Positions 23,921-33,593 of a stretch of 64,000 bases of DNA are shown here, in pieces. The number at the start of each line of letters is the position of its first letter. The stretch's first letter is position 1. Under the pieces are notes generated by a model. That model saw only the letters and a program-made list of their open reading frames with translations. It was not told where the DNA came from and did no database searches. The translations under genes were made by a program, and so were the position numbers. Source of the DNA: Symbiodinium natans (taxonomy: Eukaryota > Sar > Dinophyceae > Suessiales > Symbiodiniaceae); assembly GCA_905221605.1 (NCBI GenBank), contig CAJNDS010000540.1, positions 33,501 through 97,500 of the forward strand, in the 5' to 3' direction.

Positions 23921-24279
23921 CCTGCAACCTCCATTCGGGCGCAAAATTCTGCCTTTCGGTCTTCAGGCGCCTGAACCTTGTTGCGGGCGAATTTTATGTC
24001 TGCAGGCGGAACTTGCCGTAAACTTTATCTTAGGATATTTGCAGGCTGGACAACAATCGTAAACGCCGCGGTGGCACGGGCGGATTTGCCCAAGCTTCGG
24101 GCAGATTTAAGCTTCGGGCGGATTTTCCCGGAGGGTGTTATCATCAGCTGCGTGAGTATTCTTTTGTCTGAAATCGGCTTCGGGCAGTTTTTAAAAACAG
24201 AGACGGAATTTCATCCCTCAGGCGGAAAGAAGAGACAACATAGCCTCAGGCTGAATTTTGCGCCTGCGGAGGTTGCAGG
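23921..24279. mobile_element. MITE inserted in CCCTAAA repeat (359 bp)
   Basis: Termini CCTGCAACCTCC and GGAGGTTGCAGG, with imperfect inverted homology continuing about 33 bp inward. Both ends abut TA (23919-23920, 24280-24281). Removing the element and one TA restores a continuous CCCTAAACCC repeat. TA duplication suggests Tc1/mariner-type mobilisation. Internal GCTTCGGGC-GGATTTT repeats; no transposase. Confidence 0.9.
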
Positions 24280-24357
24280 TAAACCCTAAACCCCAAACCC
24301 TCAGCCCTAAGCCCTAAGCCCTAAGCCCAAAAGTCTCGAGAGGCCGAAATTAAGGAC

Positions 24358-24407
24358 GGCCCAGGGGCCGGTCCCCACAGCGGAACGGACGCTCTGCAAC
24401 CAGGATC
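24358..24407 (-). CDS. Candidate exon
   Basis: Acceptor CCTGCAG|G, donor GCC|GTCCTT; reads ILVAERPFRCGDRPLG. TTTAGGG lies to the right. Two frames are open. Confidence 0.4.
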
Positions 24408-24847
24408 CTGCAGGGGAGGGAGGGGGGGCTAGGGTTTATGGTTTAGGGTTTAGGGTTTGGGGTTTAGGTCGTTTGGGTTTAGAGGTTTGAGGGTTTCTGC
24501 TAGGGTTGAAGTGTGTAGGTGCCTTAGGGTTAAGGGGTCTAAGGGTTTGGGCGTGGCTTGAGGGATTGAGGGGTGGGTTTGACGGCTTCTGGGCTCCGAG
24601 GGGGGTTTAGGGTTTGGGGTTGAGGGTTTAGGGTCTAGGGTTTAGGGTTTGGGGTTTGAGGGTTCAGGGTCTAGGTTTCGGTTGTAGAGCCTACATAAAC
24701 TCACAAGGCATGTACCCGGACCTGGGACACGGGCTTGGTCACAATCGGGTTGCAGGCCTAAGCATACTCGCGCATGCTAGTTGCTAGTTGGTACCCTGCG
24801 ACAGTATTCCTCAATTGTAGATGCCCCTAAGCCCCTAAGCCCCGTGA

Positions 24848-24945
24848 CCCTAAACCCTAAACCCTAAACCCTAAACCCTAAACCCTAAACCCTAAACCCT
24901 AAACCCTAAACCCTAAACCCTAAACCCTAAACCCTAAACCCTAAC
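24848..24945. repeat. CCCTAAA array
   Basis: About 14 perfect units left of the 24965-25015 exon. Confidence 0.95.
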
Positions 24946-24964
24946 CCCCGGAGCCCCCAGGCAC

Positions 24965-25015
24965 CTTCCCTTCGAGGCGTCCGTGTCGCATCGCAGGCTG
25001 CGGGCCAGCGTTTCT
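24965..25015 (-). CDS. Candidate exon
   Basis: Acceptor GGCAG|A, donor AG|GTGCCT; reads ETLARSLRCDTDASKG. The long CCCTAAA array at 24848-24945 lies just left, so the intron would start with TTTAGGG. Confidence 0.5.
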
Positions 25016-25343
25016 CTGCCTTAGCTCTACAAACCCGAGCGTGCACCTCGTTCCCCCCCGTGCACCTTTAAGCCCTAAACCCTAGACCCGAAAAACCCTA
25101 CAAACCCTACAAACCCTAAACCCCTTAAGCACCCCCCCTCCCCCCCCCGAAAAAAAGAGCCCTTAGGGTTGATGCGGGTCTGAAGGTTTACTGTAGCGGG
25201 GTGGGTGGGGTGGGGGGGGGTGGCAGGGGCAAGGATTAGAGTGGCGAATCGGGCTTCAAAAGCTTCGGGTTTGGGGTTCAGGGTCTCCCCTAAACCCTAG
25301 CCCTAAACCCTAAACCCTCAACCCTAAACCCCAAACCCTAAAC

Positions 25344-25411
25344 CGTGGTTCTCCACTGCACCCATAGCTTAAGTATCGACTTCGATCCAGCCAGGCTTCG
25401 CATGCCCTGGG
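25344..25411 (-). CDS. Candidate exon with GTTTAGGG donor
   Basis: Acceptor GTGAAG|CCC, donor CACG|GTTTAGGG; reads PRACEAWLDRSRYLSYGCSG then EP. Weaker third-position bias than its neighbours. Confidence 0.35.
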
Positions 25412-25734
25412 CTTCACGTAAGATGCCCCCGGTTCTGCTTACCAAGACTTGCTTATCAGCATGTGCCTGAATCTTTAGAATTTCGGTGTTGGGGATGATT
25501 CGTGTAAACCCTAAACCCTAAACCCTAAACCCTAAACCCTAAACCCTAAACCCTTTACTTATATAGGGACAATAGGGGAATATCACTAGTAATTATTTCG
25601 ACTCCTATATCACCTGCCTTTGTGGCTTTAGAGGCGGCCAGTGCACCCCTCGCGTAGCGGAGTCGACTCGCTCACTCTCCGATGTCAGGATTTAGGGGAT
25701 AGGGTTTAGGGCTAGGGTTTAGGGTTTAGGGTTG

Positions 25735-26000
25735 AGGGTTGAGGGTTTAGGGTTTTAGGGTTTTAGGGTTTTAGGGTTTTAGGGTTTTAGGGTTTTAGGG
25801 TTTTAGGGTTTTAGGGTTTTAGGGTTTTAGGTTTTTAGGGTTTTAGGGTTTTAGGGTTTTAGGGTTTTAGGGTTTTAGGGTTTTAGGGTTTAGGGTTTAG
25901 GGTTTAGGGTTTAGGGTTTAGGGTTTAGGGTTTAGGGGGTTTAGGGTTTAGGGTTTAGGGGGTTTAGGGTTTAGGGTTTAGGGTTTAGGGTTTAGGGTCC
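25735..26000. repeat. TTTTAGGG then TTTAGGG array
   Basis: About 16 eight-base TTTTAGGG units (25752-25885), the Chlamydomonas-type telomere unit, grade into seven-base units. Confidence 0.95.
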
Positions 26001-26194
26001 CGACCCTGGCGGCGTGTTGGATAGGTTTCTGGAGGTGAAAACCTCCCTTTTTCCCTCCTTACCGCGGGAGGGGGGGTAGGGGGGGTACCCCGGCAGCTTT
26101 TGCGTGATGGACCATAGGCGGTTTCGTACAGGGCAGAGGGCCTCTTTTGGATGACATTCTACTTAAACTTACAATGATTCAAACAACTGCCAGA

Positions 26195-26300
26195 CCCCCC
26201 CCCCCCCCCCCCCCCCCCCTACCCCCCCCCCCCCTACCCCCCCCCCCAACCCCCCCCCTTCCCCCCCGCCTACCCCCCCCCCTACCCCCCCAAGCTGCTT
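26195..26300. repeat. Poly(C) blocks separated by TA
   Basis: C runs broken by TA or AA; on the minus strand this is poly(G) shortly downstream of the 26350-26446 exon donor. Confidence 0.9.
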
Positions 26301-26349
26301 CAGCTCCTAAACTGTTTGGGTCCTGGTGCTACCCCCTACCCCCCCCCAC

Positions 26350-26446
26350 GTTTCACAGAGGCACAGAGGCGCGAGCGTTTCACAACTTTTGGGATTCTGC
26401 CGAGCAGGCTGCGATGCTCTTCGAACCATGCGATGAGGAAAGCATC
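26350..26446 (-). CDS. Candidate exon
   Basis: Acceptor TCAAAG|GAT, donor AAAC|GTGGGG; 32 codons including DAFLIAWFEEHRSLLGRIPK. Long poly(C) blocks follow in the intron (plus-strand left). Helical and basic; not recognised. Confidence 0.6.
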
Positions 26447-26682
26447 CTTTGAGCCGACGAGCAGGTTTAGACCTTTCAACTATGCTCTGGCGGGGTCGGC
26501 GGCTTGAGCCGGAGGCTCTTAAATTTATGGTTTAATTAGGGTTTAGGGTTCAGGGTTGGCATCCTGGAGTTCGGCACCCCTGTGTGGGATCTTTTCGGTA
26601 GGGTCTCCCTGATTCCCGAACTAAATCCTAAAGCCTAAATCCTCAGCCCTGAACCCTAAACCCTGAACCCTGAACCCTGAAC

Positions 26683-26776
26683 CCATTTCGCGGAGAAGCA
26701 GTAGGTGTTGATGTAGTCGATGCTCTTGTCATCCGCAGCCATGGACCACTTCAAGCGCTTCCGGGGAGACGTGGTG
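26683..26776 (-). CDS. Candidate exon
   Basis: Acceptor TTCCACAG|C; 31 codons with almost uniformly G/C third positions, including MAADDKSIDYINTYCFSAKW; donor TGG|GTTCAG. CCCTGAA/CCCTAAA left, TTTAGGG right. Not recognised. Confidence 0.6.
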
Positions 26777-26999
26777 CTGTGGAAGGGGGGGGGGGGGTGG
26801 TTTTGAGGTTGATAGGGTTTAGGGTTTAGAGGGTTTAGGGTTTGGGGTTTAGGGTTTAGGGCATAGGGCATAGGGCTTAGGGCTTAGGGCTTAGGGTTTA
26901 GGGTTTGGGGCTTGGGCTTCGGTTATTGGGGGCCTTCGGAGCTGCAGGGCGAGACATTTTGGGGGGTTTCTTAGGGGTCTTGCGGTGTGCAGATAACAT

Positions 27000-28300
27000 A
27001 GGGTAGGGGCTTCGGGTTTCGGGTTTCGGGTTTCGGGTTTAGGGTTTAGGGTTTAGGATAGGGCTTCATTCGGTGGTTTATGGCTTCCTTTGAGCAGCCA
27101 GGGAAGGCTCTGTCCTCTCTGTTTTAAATCGACATCGGAGTTTGCAAGAACATCGGGTTCCGCATATGCGAACCACACAATATAGCGGGCTCGCCCCAAC
27201 CCCCAATGTCTGCAAACTAGGAAAAGGGGCCCTTAACGCCCTTCCAAAATCCTAAATCCTAAGCCCGCGAGACCCCCCAATTGAGCAAAGGGACTGCCTG
27301 CTTGTGCTGAAAGGAGGAGGCTGTTGACATTTGGCACGTAACCCTACACCCTAAACCCTAAACCCTAATGTCTAAACCCAGGAATCGACTCTTCAAACAA
27401 AACAGCAGAGCCTTTTTGCGGTGCGAAGCTGACAGCTCTCGGAGCCCTCTCTGCTTTCACGTACAGTAAACTCCAGAAAGTTGGAACATGGTTTAAGGAT
27501 GATTAGAGCTGGGATTCCCTTTAGCATACATTTTGGGGTTTGGGGATAAGGATGTTCCAACTTTTTGGAGTTTACTGTATCCACGTGGGACGTGGCAGAG
27601 AGGCTGTGCGACGAAGGGAAACACCTTTTGGAAGGTCCTCCAAGGGAAGGGGAACGTGTTGGGGGGGAAAGAAAAAGCTTCGAGGAGGTTACTATAGGGA
27701 TTTCCTACGGAGTATGACATTCGCTTCTATCCCCTTTCCCGGTCCCCTCAAACTTCGAGCCATCTGGCACGCCAAGGGGGTACCGAGCATGATTTACGAT
27801 TGAGCCGCCGCCACGGCGTGAATTGCCCGATGGCATTGAGCTCAGAAAGGGTGGCAACTTGTGGGCATCAGAGGGTAGTATAGGGTATTCTAGGGCATTA
27901 TGGGGTACTATCAGGTACTATTGGGTACTACAGGGTAAGGGTATTATACATCCTCCCGCTTAATACAAAGCCCTCTCCCACGCCGAAGCTTGGCCACGGC
28001 GTCGGGAGCAGCTCAAGACGCAGTTTCAGTGCAGAGCTTACGCAAAAGCTATTCAAAGATTTCCCTGGAACCCTATGTACCTACAGCTTAGCAGTAATTC
28101 TCCTGAATGAGTAGGTAAAATGAGTGGGTAGAACCCCTAAAACCGTAGGTAAAGAGGGTCCCAGGTCCAGTTTTGCTTGCAAGGTCCAACATTTCGCACA
28201 GTGGAGGTGCTTGCGCTTTTGCTCGCGCGTGCTTCTTCGGCCGCAAGACATGTAATGCGCCAACAAGAAACCCTACATCCTGAAGCGATGTACACACCTA
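27000..28300. other. Repeat-poor stretch, no confident gene
   Basis: Contains a MITE (27464-27577) and unique DNA. Short TA-GGG-TA patterns (TACTATAGGG-like) recur at 27880-27950. Open frames are short. Confidence 0.45.
27464..27577. mobile_element. Tc1/mariner-type MITE (114 bp)
   Basis: Inverted termini CAGTAAACTCC-AAAGTTGGAACAT, perfect except for one or two bases over about 26 bp, with TA on both sides (27462-27463, 27578-27579). CAGT ends and TA target sites are typical of the superfamily. No coding capacity. Confidence 0.85.
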
Positions 28301-28381
28301 AAACCCTAAAACCCTAAAACCCTAAAAGCCTAAATCCTAAAATCCCTTAACCCCGAAAACCCTAAAACCCGAAAACCTAAC

Positions 28382-28440
28382 AGGCCTCAGGTCTTGGGAT
28401 GTAGTTTCTGCGCCCTCCGATCGGGGGCGGCCGCCTTCGC
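28382..28440 (-). CDS. Candidate exon
   Basis: Acceptor GACAG|GC, donor CCT|GTTAGG; reads EGGRPRSEGAETTSQDLRP. Probably disordered. CCCTAAAA repeat left, TTTAGGG-like right. Confidence 0.45.
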
Positions 28441-29216
28441 CTGTCAACTTCGGATTTCAGGGTTAAGGTTTGGGTTCAAGGTTTAGGCTTTAGGGCCCCT
28501 TTAGGGTTTGGGGTGGTTGGGGCGTATAAGGTTTTGTATTCAGGTTTTTGGGGAGTCTTCGCAGTCTTTAGGGGGCTGTGTGGGTGGGGTTTGAGGGGTG
28601 AAGTCAGAAAAGGCGAGGACGACAGCCACAGGTCTAAACTTCCAAAACCATGACCCCTTTAGCCGAATCCCGAAACCCTCAACGCTGCCACTTCGGGCAT
28701 CAACTTCTTGAGGTGTGCCATCTTTCGCAAAACACGGCTTGGGGATTCGTGTCCGACTTGTGAAAAGAAGACCTGTACATCTCGAGAAAGCCTCAACCTG
28801 TTAAGCCACTCATAGCTGAAGAAAGGCTTAGTAGCCCAGGAACCAAGTGATAATCAGGGCACCCTTTGGGGTCGGTTGCACTATAAGGGAGCCCAGAACC
28901 AAAAACAAAAGGTAAAGGGGTACCACTGGGCTACCACAAAGAACAGGGCTGAAGGCATGGCTTTTGGCTTGGGGCGCGGAGTCGCGCCCAACCGTCTCGT
29001 TCTCATGTCCCCCCCCCACCCCCCGCCCCAACCTCCTCCTGAAAACCCAGACACTTCAGCTAAACCGTTGCATAGGCCCGAAACCCTCCCCCCCCCCACC
29101 CTCCCCCCCAAACACCCTACCTTTGGGTCCGAAAAGCTAAAGAACCCTAAACCCTAGACCCTAAACCCTAGACCCTAAACCCGAAACCCTAAACCCTAAA
29201 CCCCTAAACCCTAAAC

Positions 29217-29292
29217 CCTTCTTCGGAAGCAATCTCGGCCTGCCGCGGCGCTCAGACGTGGGCACTTCTGGTCGTGGCCTTTCTGCTGGCAC
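29217..29292 (-). CDS. Candidate exon with AT-hook-like motif
   Basis: Acceptor CAAAG|GTG, donor AAGG|GTTTAGGG. The C-terminal half reads TSERRGRPRLLPKK; RGRP flanked by basic residues is the AT-hook core. The plus strand is also open. A minor-groove DNA-binding role is only an inference. Confidence 0.45.
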
Positions 29293-29319
29293 CTTTGAGC
29301 TGCAGTGCTGATGGTCTTG

Positions 29320-31110
29320 GGTTTAGGGTTTAGGGTTTAGGATTTAGGGTTTAGGGTTTCGGGTTTAGGGTTTCGGGTTTAGGGTTTGTAGGGTTTATAG
29401 AAATTGTATAGGGTTTGGGTTCCAATAACGTTTTGAACGAAACGTTTTGACCGAAAGTTTGGGCCGAAACGTTTTGTTATTTGGAACTAGCTTTTCATTT
29501 TTGAGGAGAGTGGGGAGGGGGCGGACGGGGGAAGGGGGGGGGGGGGGGCGGAGGGAGGAGGGGGAGGGGAGGGGGGAAGGGGACGTTTAATATTTGCCAG
29601 ACTTAACCTCGGCTTGTCAGCTGTTTAGACAAATAACTTGGAAATTCAAAATGATACCACATACAATGTCTATCTATTTGTCTTCAGGGTTTTGGGTTTA
29701 GGGTTCAGGGTTCAGGGTTGAGGGTTTAGGGTTCTAGGAGATTTAGGGCTTGTAGGATTTTAGGCTACCTAGGGTGTGTAGCGCCTTGCGGCATTGGGGC
29801 TTTAGGGGCTTCAGGGGTTTTTGTGGGCTAAACGCTGAACGGATGACGCCTCAAGCCCTAAACCCCTAACCCCTAACCCTTAAACTCTAAACCCGCCCAA
29901 CCCCTGACACACCAATTTCAACTCAAGTCCCGAAACACTAACACCCTCACACCCTGAAACTTTAGCACACCCCAACGATTAAAACCCCCCACATCCCCTG
30001 CAAGCACTAAAATCCGAACACCCGAAAAACCTTGAAACCCTGAACGCCCTAAACACCTAAAACCCGAAAAACCCTAAAAGAAACCTAAATCCCGAAAACA
30101 TCAAAAACCCGAAAGACAAAAAAACCCTAGAACCCTAACCCTAAGCCGGAACCCTAAAACCCGAAAGCCCCAAACCCCAAACCCGAAACCCCGACACCGC
30201 CAACCCCTACAGGCTAACCCCCTCCCCCCCCTCCCCTTCCCCACCCCCTTCCCCATCCCCCCCCCCCCAAAAAAAAAAAAAAACCCAAAACCCAAAACCC
30301 TAAACCCTAAACCCTAAACTCTAAACCCTAAACCCTAAACCCTAAACCCAAAACCCTAAACCCAACTTCCCCTTTGAACAACAAAACGGCCAACCCAGTT
30401 TTGGGTGGGCCTTGGACCAGCTTGGGCAGTTTGGAGAACCTGGGGCTTGGGTTTTGGGTTTGGGGTTCAGGGTTTGGGGTTCAGGGTTTAGGGTTCAGAG
30501 TTTGGGGTTTGGGGTTCAGAGTTTGGGGTTTCGGGTTTAGGGTTTACGGTTTAGATTTTAGGGCTTAGGGTGGGGGGGGCTTCGGCAAATCCGGGATTCA
30601 GGGCTTAAGGGGCATTAGGTTTAGAGTTATTTGTGGGGTTTGGGGTATGGGGGTGGTTTGGGGTTAGGGTTTATAGGGCTTCAGGTGTAGGGGCTTGAGG
30701 GTTGAATTCGGGGCTTTCGGGAGGCTGAGGCTTTTTAAGGGCTTACGGTTTGGGGTGAAGGCTTCAGGGGTTTGGGGGTCTGCCGGCGCGCACGCACGCG
30801 GAGCACACTTCCCTTCAGATTTTGGGGCGCGCTCCTCCCCCCCCCCCCCCCCCCCCCCCTAAGGGGAGGAGGGACCCTTTGAAGTCTTATTCCCTACATA
30901 ACCGCTATATATAGCTCCCCTAAAATTAACCCCAAGGTCCCGTATCAGGGTCCCTCCTTTACTGCCTTGACCCTCGCGCGCTCGCAGGGCACTGACAGCC
31001 CTTACCTTTCTTCCCATGGCCCTAAACCCTAAACCCTAAACCCCAAACCCTAAACCCTAAACCCCAAACCCCAAACCCTAAACCCCAAACCCCAAACCCC
31101 AAACCCTAAA
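29320..31110. other. Repeats and C/G-rich DNA, no confident gene
   Basis: TTTAGGG at 29315-29390, G-rich DNA 29510-29585, degenerate CCCTAAA at 29860-30370, degenerate TTTAGGG at 30440-30690, poly(C) at 30837-30859, CCCTAAA at 31020-31115. No convincing exon. Confidence 0.5.
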
Positions 31111-31111
31111 C

Positions 31112-31178
31112 CCCAGGGCTCCAAAAGGGGCTCTAATTTCTTGAAAAAAGCTGCGAATTGCGCTTCGGGGGGCAGAGC
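31112..31178 (-). CDS. Candidate exon with GTTTAGGG donor
   Basis: Acceptor TATAG|GCT; 22 codons, ALPPEAQFAAFFKKLEPLLE then PW; donor TGGG|GTTTAGGG, where the repeat unit itself supplies the GT. Amphipathic helix, function unknown. Confidence 0.5.
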
Positions 31179-31315
31179 CTATACCTTGCTCAGCACTTTC
31201 GATTCTTGAGACCGAAGGGTTTAGGGTTTAGGGTTTAGGGTTTAGGGTTTAGGGCTTCTCAGTGCTGTTGGGGCGGGCCGTGGTGAGGAAGTGATTGTCA
31301 GGGAGTTGGAGACAC

Positions 31316-31374
31316 TTCTCGGATCCCACAGACCGTGGCCCGGGCTGCTCTTCGCAGTACATCATGAAATCCAC
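31316..31374 (-). CDS. Candidate exon
   Basis: After CTACAAG| reads VDFMMYCEEQPGPRSVGSE, with the frame staying open further. Donor probably GAA|GTGTCT. The plus strand is also open. Poly(G) lies right and a TTTAGGG array left. Confidence 0.4.
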
Positions 31375-31449
31375 CTTGTAGACAGAGTTGAGGCAGCTTT
31401 GGGATTGTTTGTTTGCTTTCTGTTTTTTGTTTGTTTGCTTTTCTTTTTT

Positions 31450-31830
31450 TGGGGGGGGGGGGGGGGGGGGGAGGGGAGGGGGGGGGGGGGGAGGGAGGGG
31501 AGGGGGGGGGGGTGGGGGGAGGGAGGGAGGGGGGGGGGGGGGTAGGGTTTTAGGTTTAGGGTTTTAGGGTTTTAGGGTTTTAGGTTTAGGGTTTAGGGTT
31601 TAGGGTTAGGTTTAGGGTTTAGGGTTTAGGGTTTAGGGTTTAGGGTTTGGGTTTTAGGGTTTAGGGTTTTGGGTTTAGGGTTTAGGGTTTAGGGTTTAGG
31701 GTTTAGGGTTTAGGGTTTAGGGTTTAGGGTTTAGGGTTTAGGGTTTAGGGTTTAGGGTTTAGGGTTTAGGGTTTAGGGTTTAGGGTTTAGAATTTAGAAT
31801 TTAGGGTTTAGGGTTTAGGGTTGACGGATG
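31450..31830. repeat. Poly(G) followed by TTTAGGG array
   Basis: Nearly pure G from 31450 to 31542, then TTTAGGG/TTTTAGGG units to 31830. Confidence 0.95.
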
Positions 31831-32254
31831 AAGGTTGAGGGTGTAGGGTTTAGGGCTTGGGGGGGTGTGGAATCGACGACAATCTTTCCACTGGGAAGAC
31901 CTGAGCCCCGATTGTGGACGCGGAGTTGGTGCTGGTTTGCTGCTACGGAACGTTGGAAAAGGATAAATTCAAGTTTACAGGGTTTAGGGGTTTTCAGGTT
32001 TAGGGTTTAGGGGGGGTTTAGGGTTTAGGGGTTTAGGGTCTAGGGTCTAGGGCCTAACCCCCCCCCCCCCCCAACCCTTCCAGGAAAAGTCTCACAGCTC
32101 ACAGCCCTGTCCGGGCCTGCTTCTTTGCCATCCTCAGGAGAATCTCTGGCTCCCCAAAAAAAGAAAATCCGCATTGTATCTAAAAGCATGGGGCGGGGGC
32201 ATGTCCTTCAAAACCAGTCTCCCCCCTCTTTCACCACACACACACAGAGATTAC

Positions 32255-32370
32255 ATTTAGGGTTTAGGGTTTGGGGTTTAGGGTTTAGGGTTTAGGGTTT
32301 TAGGGTTTTAGGGTTTAGGGTTTAGGGTTTAGGGTTTAGGGTTTAGGGTTTAGGGTTTAGGGTTTAAGGT
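32255..32370. repeat. TTTAGGG array
   Basis: About 110 bp of seven-base units with two TTTTAGGG units. Confidence 0.9.
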
Positions 32371-32784
32371 TTAGAAAATGCTTGTGTCATTATTCTAAGT
32401 TACTGGCATCTTCATCAGTTTGGGAGTGTAAGGGCTGGGTTCAGGGTTTTCAGGATCTCGCGTGCTTGCTGAGGAACCCACCAAACGGAGATGGCTTCAT
32501 TTCAAAAAATCGGGGTACGTACTTCTCAAGATTCGAGCTCATTCTCGAAAGCTTGGGGTTTCGGGGGTGTTTGCGATGCGCGGCATGCCGACTAAGCCCC
32601 TGATCTACTTGCAGGGATGTAGATGTGCACTGGGATGCAGACCGAAGGGGTTCTTTCCGGGATCTGCTTTCAACCCTAAACCCTAAACCCGAAACCCTGA
32701 ACCTTATAAACCCTAAACCCTAAACCCTAAACCCTAAACCCTAAACCCTAAAACCCTAAACCCTAAAGGAGTTGTCATACCCAC

Positions 32785-32850
32785 CACAAGCTCCTCCATT
32801 TGCCAGCCAAGCGGCCAGGCGTGCGATTGCCTCGCGAGGCAGGGGGGTGC
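32785..32850 (-). CDS. Candidate exon downstream of the channel EF hands
   Basis: Acceptor TTTAG|GC, good donor TGTG|GTGGGT; reads TPLPREAIARLAAWLANGGA then C. Its phase does not join the EF-hand exon directly, so an exon may be missing or this belongs to another gene. CCCTAAA left, TTTAGGG right. Confidence 0.5.
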
Positions 32851-33519
32851 CTAAACTTAGTTGTCCAGTAACTTGGGAGAATTAAAGGTTAACCTTTGGG
32901 GGTTTAGGGTTCAGGGTTTTGGGTTTTGGGTTTAGGGTTTAGGTTTTAGGTTTTAGGGTTTAGGGGGATCATACTACCCCAAAAAGGTTCAAGGTTACCT
33001 ACTCTACTACTAGGTAAGCCATGAGACACCAAAATCCGACAAGGCTCCCAAATCTGCAACCAGCCCTCATTTGTGCCGATTGCTGGAAACGCACCGATTT
33101 AGGGCTTAGGGTTTAGGGTCAGAAGTCCACAACATTGAGCCCGACTATGCGAAGAGATGCACCAACGCCCCAGCACAACTTACACGGATTTTCTCAGAAT
33201 CTTGAACTCTTGAACGATGCACGAACCACGGACCCGCCTACGCAATCTAGTCCCCAAATGATCCCAACAGCCCACAAAACAATCAAAACTCTAAAGCCCC
33301 CAAAGCCCTAACCCCCCCCCCCCCCCAAACCCCTAAGCCCTAAGCCCCCAAACTTCAGAATCACCAAAATTCAGAAGCCCCAAAACTCCCTGAGGGCCCT
33401 GAACCTCCTAAACCCCAAAACCCCCTGAACCTCCTAAAAACTAAACCCTAAACCCTAAACCCTAAACCCTAAACCCCCTGAACGCCCCTCCATGCCTCTG
33501 AGATCAAAGGCCAAGTTAC

Positions 33520-33593
33520 ATGAGCTTCGCGAGGTCCAGCGCCTTAGCCTCGCCTCGGAGCCTCATGCAGCCGAAGAGGAATTCCTCCATGTC
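33520..33593 (-). CDS. Channel exon: EF hand 2, second half
   Basis: Reads DMEEFLFGCMRLRGEAKALD then LAKL plus two bases. EEF-x2-GCMRLRG-x-AK is a strong family signature. Acceptor CCGAG|GAC, donor CTCAT|GTAACT. CCCTAAA on the left, TTTAGGG on the right. This is the last exon I can assign; the C-terminal tail is not identified. Confidence 0.95.

Noticed and set aside
23978-24289. 103-codon frame
   Set aside because: Lies within the MITE and its flank; an element of 359 bp does not encode a transposase.
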